Positions 5,974 through 10,840 of a stretch of DNA of 10,840 bases are shown here, one piece after another. Both the position numbers and the translations under genes were made by a program. The stretch's first letter is position 1; each line of letters begins with the position of its first letter. The DNA lies in NCBI GenBank assembly GCA_023255765.1, contig JAGDVT010000012.1, positions 1-10,840 on the forward strand, in the 5' to 3' direction. Source of the stretch: Candidatus Paceibacter sp. (GTDB taxonomy: Bacteria; Patescibacteriota; Minisyncoccia; UBA6257; HR35). Under the pieces are notes generated by a model that was not told where the DNA came from, did not search any database, and worked only from the letters and a program-made list of their open reading frames with translations.

Positions 5974-7287
5974 TTATTTTAAAAATAAATTAATTTCCAG
6001 GCCATTAAAAATAAAATTTACTTGCGCGTTAGGAATGTTGCTTTGTATGTTTTTTTTAATTTCTTCTTTTTTGTTATTATCACTTTCTTCTATTATAATT
6101 TTAATATTATTTCTAGAAAAAGCAAGTTGAACTACTTTGTAATCTTTAACTTTATCTAAGATAAACTTTACTTTTTCAGATACCATAACTTTATTCCTAT
6201 TGTAATTTTCTAAAGCATTAGCTAGTTTCTCAATTTCATTTATATTCATATCTTTTTGCGTAACTTGATTTAAATTTAATTTTATATATTCATTATTTTT
6301 ATTTATAGAAAAGTAGATAATATACAAAACACTTCCTATAAAAATCAAGCATCCTATAGACAATAAAGAGAAAAATTTCAGATAATTTATAAGTTTATTT
6401 AAAAATATCTCTTTGTCTAAATTGATTACCTCAAAAGTGCTTTCAGAAACAGTTGTCTTTAGTATACTACTAATAGAAATAGTTATAATATCTTCAGTAT
6501 TTAAATTAGTTGTTTTTTCAATATCTATTATTTTATATAATGAGATAAAATCCTCGGGTATATCGAAACCTGATTTTGAAATATAAGTAATATCATAAGG
6601 ATATGTGGAATTTTTAATAGAAGTTTCTATAATTCTTTTGCATACTTCAGCTACATTATTTGAATCTACTACTTCAGCATAAATATTTTGTATAACACCA
6701 TTTTCGTATAACAAGAAGTTTAGCACATTATCTAAGTAAATAATTAAAATATAAGATCTTTCAAAATATAAAGAAAATTTATTTTTGATGAATTCTAAAA
6801 ATGGTATAGATATTAACTCCATTTTTATAGGCAATATAGTAAGAGAAAGTAATATATTTGAGATACTTTCAATAATTTCTTTATTGTAAAATATAACTAA
6901 AATATAATTCTTTGAGATATAAGAAATAGGATGCCATAAATATTTAGTAATAGCAAAAGACATCTGAGCCTTTATATTTGTTTCTAAAATATCATTCAAG
7001 TTTTTACTCATAGTATCTTTAACTGTTATTTTTTGTGTAAAAAATATGGGAAGGTTTATTATCAAAATGGCTTCTTTAAAATCAACTTTGTTTTTAAGAG
7101 ATATAAGGGCTTTTTTAAAATTAGCTTCATTAAAATTATTATTTATAAAAATATTTTCCTCAATTTTGTACAATTTGCGGGATTCAATTTTATTTTCTTC
7201 AAACTCTATCAATTTCAAGTTGTAGGGAGATATTATCAAAATATAATTTAACTTTAAAGCTTTTAGAGCAGGTATTTTAATTTTCAT
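5974..7287 (-). CDS. PilM/GspL-like membrane protein, possible pilus assembly component (437 aa)
   Basis: The layout is one cytoplasmic domain, one membrane helix and one extracytoplasmic domain. Residues about 10-290 alternate beta strands and helices in a way that resembles the degenerate actin-like domain of PilM or GspL (opening YILIISPYNLKLIEF; EAILIINLPIFFTQKITV-like segment at 72-89). A single hydrophobic helix spans about 304-326. A lysine/asparagine-rich helical stretch (about 330-375) follows, then a short beta-alpha-beta-like C-terminal domain (about 383-437: VVQLAFSRNNIKIIIEE, VNFIFNGLEINLFL). This matches GspL, or a PilM fused to a PilN-like part, in type II secretion and type IV pili. 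The assignment rests on layout and not on a strong motif, so it is tentative. Its ATG directly follows the stop codon of the solute-binding protein (TAAATG), indicating translational coupling. No other pilus gene is in view. Confidence 0.5.
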   Translation of the reverse strand: MKIKIPALKALKLNYILIISPYNLKLIEFEENKIESRKLYKIEENIFINNNFNEANFKKALISLKNKVDFKEAILIINLPIFFTQKITVKDTMSKNLNDILETNIKAQMSFAITKYLWHPISYISKNYILVIFYNKEIIESISNILLSLTILPIKMELISIPFLEFIKNKFSLYFERSYILIIYLDNVLNFLLYENGVIQNIYAEVVDSNNVAEVCKRIIETSIKNSTYPYDITYISKSGFDIPEDFISLYKIIDIEKTTNLNTEDIITISISSILKTTVSESTFEVINLDKEIFLNKLINYLKFFSLLSIGCLIFIGSVLYIIYFSINKNNEYIKLNLNQVTQKDMNINEIEKLANALENYNRNKVMVSEKVKFILDKVKDYKVVQLAFSRNNIKIIIEESDNNKKEEIKKNIQSNIPNAQVNFIFNGLEINLFLK

Positions 7288-8871
7288 TTAAAAAATTGTT
7301 TTTTCGTATATGTACCAATTTTCGACCTTAATAAATCTTTCGCTTGGTTCATTTAAATATTTTAAATCAAAACCTTTTAAATTTTTAGGGAGAATATAAA
7401 TGTAAAAATTATTAGCAATAAAAACAATAGGCTCCTTATTTTTAATATTTTTTTCTATTTCTTCTAAATATTTACTAAAATTATTTAAATCACCTGAATT
7501 AAAATCTTGTATTTTTTTAATAATTTCTGTTGAATCTATACCTGTTAAATGTAATATAGAATCTTTTGCAAAAAAACTTAATAAATCAGGGATTAATTTA
7601 TAAGAAATTCCAAAAATAAGGCTCTCAAAATCTTTGTTTGGTATTATTTGGTTTATTATATTAAAAGAAGACTCTGATTTTATTTTAAATCCGAATTTTT
7701 TTTGTAAATAATTACCTATCTTAAGTAGATAAAAATTATCAGGAACAGTTATGGTAATTTCTGAGAAATTAATATTAGTGGGATTAGTAGAGGTGTTTTG
7801 TAAAACCTCTAAATTTTCTTCTTTTAAATTCCAAAGTTTTTTAATAGATGGAGAAAAAATAGAGTAAGAAGGCTCAGCAGTATCCCCAAAAACTTCTTTG
7901 ACTAATTCATTTCTATTTAAACTTAAATCTAGTTTTTTAGCAATATCCTCTTTTACTTTTTTAGAATTAAAAAATAAAGCTATAACTCGAGGCAGAATGA
8001 TTTTTTCTACTTTAAAACTTCTCTTAGATACAGAATCTAAATAATCAAAAGATAAACCTCCAATCCCATCTATCTCTTTTATTTTCAAAGCTTCATACGC
8101 AGTTTTAATATCGGGATATTCATAAATTATAATTTTATCTAAGTAAGGTTTAGGATTATAGTATTCGTTTCTTTTAAATTCAAAAACATTTATATCATTT
8201 TTAATTTTATATTTTTTATAAAAAATAAATGGCCCGCTACTAACTTTTATAATATTCTCTTCATTATTTTGCCACTCAGAAGGAGGATATTTAACCCATT
8301 CTTTAGATGGTATTATTTTCACAAAAGAAAGTTTTTGTAAGAATAAATTATCTTTAGTTGGTAAAATAAATTTAATTTTGTAATTATCTATTTTTTCTAT
8401 TTTAACATCTTTGAAATAATTAAACAATTCTCCCGAAGTATAGCTTTTAATTATAGAAAACGTAGTTATAACATCATCTGATGTTATCTTGGCTCCATTG
8501 CTCCAATATAAATTTTTTAACTCAACTTCATATCCCAGCCCTTTTTCTATTGGTATAATATTTTTAGCAATTTCATATTCATAACCACCTTTACCATCTG
8601 GTCTGATTAAACTGTCATAAATTAAATTTACAATCGCTAACTCACTTTGGTTTTGAGCTAAAAACGGATTGATAGAATTTATTTTTTGGTATATTCCTTC
8701 TCTATAAATGCCTCCATATTTTGGTTTTTTTTCAAATGCTAAATTTATTAAATTTTTGAATGAAATAATTAATAATAATATTGAAAGTATAATTCCAATA
8801 GAAATTAAAAGCCACTCTATTTCTCTAATCTCTTTTACCAACTTATAAATTTTAATTAAAGTTTTTTTCAT
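7288..8871 (-). CDS. Family 5 extracellular solute-binding protein, membrane-anchored (527 aa)
   Basis: The protein belongs to the peptide/nickel-binding SBP_bac_5 family (DppA/OppA type), the extracytoplasmic receptors of peptide ABC transporters. Supporting segments are GGIYREGIYQKINSINPF (53-70), LIYDSLIRPDG (83-93), and the classic WSNGAKITSDDVITTFSI (123-140, the W-x-(D/N)-G...DV motif). Length is normal for the family. Residues about 19-40 form one uncleaved-looking hydrophobic helix after a charged N-terminus, without a lipobox cysteine, so it is probably held in the membrane with the binding domain outside. There is no permease or ATPase gene in the window, so the transported substrate and even a transport role are unproven. 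Its start overlaps the end of secG by 4 nt (ATGA type) and its stop abuts the next start, placing it inside the operon. Confidence 0.88.
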   Translation of the reverse strand: MKKTLIKIYKLVKEIREIEWLLISIGIILSILLLIISFKNLINLAFEKKPKYGGIYREGIYQKINSINPFLAQNQSELAIVNLIYDSLIRPDGKGGYEYEIAKNIIPIEKGLGYEVELKNLYWSNGAKITSDDVITTFSIIKSYTSGELFNYFKDVKIEKIDNYKIKFILPTKDNLFLQKLSFVKIIPSKEWVKYPPSEWQNNEENIIKVSSGPFIFYKKYKIKNDINVFEFKRNEYYNPKPYLDKIIIYEYPDIKTAYEALKIKEIDGIGGLSFDYLDSVSKRSFKVEKIILPRVIALFFNSKKVKEDIAKKLDLSLNRNELVKEVFGDTAEPSYSIFSPSIKKLWNLKEENLEVLQNTSTNPTNINFSEITITVPDNFYLLKIGNYLQKKFGFKIKSESSFNIINQIIPNKDFESLIFGISYKLIPDLLSFFAKDSILHLTGIDSTEIIKKIQDFNSGDLNNFSKYLEEIEKNIKNKEPIVFIANNFYIYILPKNLKGFDLKYLNEPSERFIKVENWYIYEKTIF

Positions 8872-9086
8872 AAATAAATTCTAATTACAGATAGTAAAAT
8901 AAAGGAAAAAGCAAGAGCCCAGGTTATATAATAAATATATTTTTCAATACCTCTTCTTTGCAAAAAAGGCAAGCTTCCCGAGAATCCGAATAAAGAACCA
9001 TAAGCGCCTCCTCTTTGTTGTAGTAATATTAAGAATATTAATAGGGCTGAATTTAAAATAATTATTATATCTACAATTTTAGCCAT
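8868..9086 (-). CDS. secG: Preprotein translocase subunit SecG
   Basis: SecG is the small accessory subunit of the SecYEG channel and aids protein export through the cytoplasmic membrane. The 72-residue product has the expected two membrane helices (about 5-23 and 50-70) joined by a glycine-rich loop with the family pattern LLQQRGGAYGSLFGFSG (21-37) followed by QRRGIEKYIYYIT (43-55). Length is typical. Its start lies inside the 3' end of uvrC (16-nt overlap) and its stop overlaps the start of the solute-binding protein by 4 nt, so translation of the three is likely coupled. The adjacent gene encodes an exported anchored protein, a sensible but unspecific partnership. Confidence 0.93.
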   Translation of the reverse strand: MAKIVDIIIILNSALLIFLILLQQRGGAYGSLFGFSGSLPFLQRRGIEKYIYYITWALAFSFILLSVIRIYL

Positions 9087-10333
9087 TGTTTTTCTCTTAT
9101 TTTTCTATGATAATTAATGACCTTTCTGTGTGTTATTTTGTCTAATAATTTTATAAAATTTGCCAAAGAAAATGGAAGGTCTTTTAAAGATATCGGGTTT
9201 TTATTAATATCATAATATAGTACCATCCTTGGTTTAGCTATAGAAATAATTTTAACATTATTATAATAATTTGTTTCTTTTAATGCTTTTATAGCAAAAG
9301 AAAGTTGCGGCTTCCCTCCGTCTATCAAAATTAAATCAGGTATCCCCCAATCTAAATGCTTAAATCTTCTTTTTAATACTTCATATATCATTTTTGGATC
9401 ATTGGGCTTGATGACAGTTTTAATTTTAAATTTACGTAAGTCTTTAGGAGAATATTCACCTTCTTTAAAAACAACTCTTATTCCTACTTTATAATTTCCA
9501 GAAAAATGAGATATATCATAAACTTCTATAAAATTAGGTAGCTTGTTCATTTTTAAAAGTAACTGCAATTCCTTTAAAATCTTAATCCTGTTTAACTTTT
9601 CTTCTTCTGTTTCTAATTCTTTTATTAAATTAGTATGTTCTAAGATTTTATTAATTGCCTGCACTTCTTTTTTAATCCTATTAGCTTTTTCTAATTCATC
9701 ATTGATTATAGCTTTTTCTAATTCATCTAATAGTTCTTTTTTTAATTTTCTTAAATCTCCTTTTAATATTTTTTTAATTTTTTTAATATTTTTAGAATAC
9801 AATCTTTCATCTCCTATTTCATCCTCTTTGCAACACCATCCATAACATAATCCTAAAGAAGAATTTAGGCAATTTCCATAATGTTTTTTTAGACAAGTGC
9901 AAAAAGGTATTTCCTTTCTAATTATCCTTAGTATTTTTTTAAGAGAAGAGCCTTCTGTAAAAGGTCCAATATATTCTGCATTATACTTTTGTGGTTGATG
10001 AGTAATAAATACCTTAGGATATTTTTCTTTTGTAAAGCCAACAAAAAAATATTGAGTATCATCTCTAAGTAATTGATTAAAAGGAGGATCAAATTTTTTT
10101 ATTAATTCTGCTTCTTTTAAAAGTGCTTCTGCTTCTGATTCTAATATTAGATATTCTAAAGTTTCAGAATTTTTAATCAATTCGATTATTTTTGGATTAC
10201 TACTTTTTAGATGATTTTTAATTCTTTCTCTAATATTAACAGCTTTCCCAACATAAAGAACATCTCCATTTTTATCTTTAAATATATAAACTCCTATTTT
10301 ATTTGGAATTTGTTTTAAATCTAAATCTTTCAT
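9071..10333 (-). CDS. uvrC: Excinuclease ABC subunit C, short form lacking the HhH domain (420 aa)
   Basis: UvrC makes both incisions in nucleotide excision repair. In order, numbered from the chosen start: the GIY-YIG nuclease (GVYIF at 14-18, LYVGKA at 26-31, R34, catalytic-type E76, N86) for the 3' cut; a cysteine cluster C145, C147, C155, C163, C167, C168 corresponding to the Fe-S/zinc region of UvrC; a weak UVR-like UvrB-contact helix (about 204-232); and the RNase H-like nuclease for the 5' cut with YDISH (D273), LILIDGGK (D338) and the THR histidine (H402), so the D-D-H triad is intact. It stops soon after, whereas standard UvrC is about 600 aa with two C-terminal helix-hairpin-helix motifs; those are absent. 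Start: an upstream in-frame ATG at 10390 would run 20 nt into rnpB, while ATG 10333 follows AGAGGAA and begins just before the GIY-YIG domain. It leads the operon. Confidence 0.93.
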   Translation of the reverse strand: MKDLDLKQIPNKIGVYIFKDKNGDVLYVGKAVNIRERIKNHLKSSNPKIIELIKNSETLEYLILESEAEALLKEAELIKKFDPPFNQLLRDDTQYFFVGFTKEKYPKVFITHQPQKYNAEYIGPFTEGSSLKKILRIIRKEIPFCTCLKKHYGNCLNSSLGLCYGWCCKEDEIGDERLYSKNIKKIKKILKGDLRKLKKELLDELEKAIINDELEKANRIKKEVQAINKILEHTNLIKELETEEEKLNRIKILKELQLLLKMNKLPNFIEVYDISHFSGNYKVGIRVVFKEGEYSPKDLRKFKIKTVIKPNDPKMIYEVLKRRFKHLDWGIPDLILIDGGKPQLSFAIKALKETNYYNNVKIISIAKPRMVLYYDINKNPISLKDLPFSLANFIKLLDKITHRKVINYHRKIREKQWLKL

Positions 10334-10340
10334 TTCCTCT
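10334..10340 (-). promoter_or_regulatory. Shine-Dalgarno sequence of uvrC
   Basis: On the minus strand AGAGGAA directly precedes the ATG at 10333, with only two bases between GAGG and the start codon, shorter than the usual 5-8. It is the only clear Shine-Dalgarno-like sequence at any gene start in the window and supports the internal start over the longer reading frame. Confidence 0.5.
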
Positions 10341-10352
10341 AATTTAAATTTT

Positions 10353-10362
10353 ATTATATAAT
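10353..10362. promoter_or_regulatory. Shared palindromic -10 element of rnpB (+) and uvrC (-)
   Basis: ATTATATAAT is a perfect palindrome giving TATAAT on the plus strand (10357-10362), 8 bp before the 5' end of RNase P RNA, and TATAAT on the minus strand (10353-10358), which would start uvrC mRNA near 10346 with a leader of about 12 nt. The plus-strand spacing to the mature RNA end is ideal. No good -35 box is seen on either strand; on the minus side it would fall within rnpB. Confidence 0.55.
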
Positions 10363-10370
10363 TAATAATA

Positions 10371-10719
10371 AGAGCAGGACGGCTAACCACCCATTACGGG
10401 AGGAAAGTCCGGACACCCATAAAGGAACCTCGGAAAGCGAGGAGAGCTGCAAAGCTCTAGTAAGACCACAGAGACAATACTAGCAAGGAGCTTTAAGCTT
10501 CTTGCAAAAGGTGAAAAGAAGAGGGGTGTTAGAACAATTATGTTCTAGCTACCCTCTTCTCTTAAGGGGTAACCCTTAAGAGTGGTCTTACTTTCCTGGG
10601 TGCAAGGCCGTGCCGTCCTTAAGGGCGGAGTGCCGCTTGTCTCCTGGAGCGATCCAGGAGCTAGATAGATGGTTAGCGCTGCTTAATGCAGTACAGAATC
10701 CGGCTTATAGTCCTGCTCT
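10371..10719 (+). ncRNA. rnpB: RNase P RNA (bacterial M1-type)
   Basis: This is the catalytic RNA of RNase P, which trims 5' leaders from tRNA precursors. The universal 5' core GGAGGAAAGTCCGGAC is at 10399-10414 and the 3' core ACAGAATCCGGCTTAT at 10693-10708. The ends are set by helix P1, AGAGCAGGAC (10371-10380) with GTCCTGCTCT (10710-10719). P2 pairs GCTAACCA (10382-10389) with TGGTTAGC (10670-10677). AGTAAGACCAC (10459-10469) pairs perfectly with GTGGTCTTACT (10582-10592), the long helix enclosing the specificity domain, which carries strong hairpins such as GAAGAGGG/CCCTCTTC and CTTAAGGG/CCCTTAAG. GCAAGGCC near 10602 fits the L15 pre-tRNA-binding region. Overall a type A-like bacterial RNA of ordinary length (349 nt), with long G-C helices in an AT-rich genome, as expected in a thermophile. 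Confidence 0.97.
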
Positions 10720-10730
10720 TTTTCTTTTTT
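10710..10730 (+). terminator. Possible terminator formed by the rnpB 3' end and a T-rich tract
   Basis: The 3' strand of helix P1 is followed at once by a T-rich run (TCTTTTTCTTTTTT, ending at 10730). P1 itself is a long-range helix, so this is not a classical local hairpin, and read-through into ndk 40 bp downstream is equally possible. Confidence 0.35.
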
Positions 10731-10759
10731 AATTTTTATTTTAAAATATATTTTTAAAA

Positions 10760-10840
10760 ATGAAGAATAAAAATTTGGAAAAAGTTTATAAAAAAATAAA
10801 AAAAGAAAGAACATTAATTTTATTAAAACCAGATGCTGTT
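10760..10840 (+). CDS. ndk: Nucleoside diphosphate kinase, N-terminal fragment cut by the window edge
   Basis: The 27 visible codons translate to a lysine-rich start followed by KERTLILLKPDAV, which matches the first strand and conserved KPDA(V) of nucleoside diphosphate kinase. The enzyme transfers phosphate from ATP to other (deoxy)nucleoside diphosphates through a catalytic histidine, which lies beyond the window. Most Ndk proteins begin one or two residues before ERTL; here there are about 15 extra, highly basic residues, so either the protein has an extension or translation starts elsewhere. No other ATG, GTG or TTG of convincing position lies between this ATG and ERTL except the TTG of codon 6. 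A TATATT at 10747-10752 ends 7 bp before the ATG, and no Shine-Dalgarno is seen. The gene is in line with rnpB. Confidence 0.82.
   Translation, partial: MKNKNLEKVYKKIKKERTLILLKPDAV

Noticed and set aside
5788..5982. Plus-strand hydrophobic open frame over rpmB
   Set aside because: The minus strand encodes a clear bL28; the apparent membrane character is the complement of lysine-rich codons.
7033..7251. Plus-strand open frame inside the PilM/GspL-like gene
   Set aside because: Aromatic-rich antisense shadow without a recognisable domain.
9543..9845. Plus-strand open frame of 100 codons opposite uvrC
   Set aside because: Serine/phenylalanine-rich complement of lysine- and glutamate-rich UvrC codons; conserved cysteine cluster and UVR region are on the other strand.
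10334..10390. Longer uvrC start at 10390
   Set aside because: It would overlap 20 nt of rnpB including helix P1 and add 19 residues not seen in UvrC; ATG 10333 has a Shine-Dalgarno-like AGAGGAA and starts directly before the GIY-YIG domain.

Overview
The window looks like a piece of a small, very AT-rich bacterial chromosome. The bacterial assignment rests on bL28, SecG, UvrC and a bacterial-type RNase P RNA. A complete reverse gyrase is the hallmark enzyme of (hyper)thermophiles and argues for growth at high temperature. The two structured RNA genes (tRNA-Ser and rnpB) are visibly far richer in G+C than the protein genes, which fits. A UvrC without its C-terminal HhH region, a very short four-cysteine bL28, a membrane-anchored family-5 solute-binding protein next to secG and a PilM/GspL-like protein together suggest a Candidate Phyla Radiation (Patescibacteria) lineage. 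That lineage call is inference from remembered family patterns.

Left part (1-4851, minus strand): an array of ATTCGTG-like heptamers (5-93) lies just downstream of a secreted cysteine-rich protein of unknown function (102-1199). Next comes tRNA-Ser(UGA) (1253-1338), whose 5' end is only 3 nt from the stop codon of reverse gyrase (1342-4851). The tRNA is therefore probably cut out of the reverse gyrase transcript. The secreted protein has a possible promoter of its own.

Middle (4852-5966): a 90-bp divergent spacer separates reverse gyrase from a plus-strand ParB/sulfiredoxin-fold protein (4942-5766). That gene converges on rpmB and overlaps it by 4 bp.

Right part (5763-10333, minus strand): a tightly packed run reads uvrC, secG, solute-binding protein, PilM/GspL-like protein, rpmB. 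Its junctions are overlaps of 16 and 4 nt, a direct TAAATG abutment and a 7-nt gap, so it is almost certainly one operon joining DNA repair, secretion, cell-surface and ribosomal functions.

Right end (10371-10840, plus strand): rnpB (RNase P RNA) is transcribed divergently from uvrC across 37 bp, followed by the first 27 codons of nucleoside diphosphate kinase (ndk). RNase P made here would be the enzyme expected to release tRNA-Ser from the reverse gyrase transcript.

All spaces without genes are shorter than about 105 bp. Ribosome-binding sites are almost absent: only uvrC has a clear GAGG. No CRISPR array, transposase, phage gene or obvious defence system was seen. The most unusual items are the heptamer array, the reverse gyrase/tRNA-Ser fusion of transcription units, and reverse gyrase in an apparently reduced genome.
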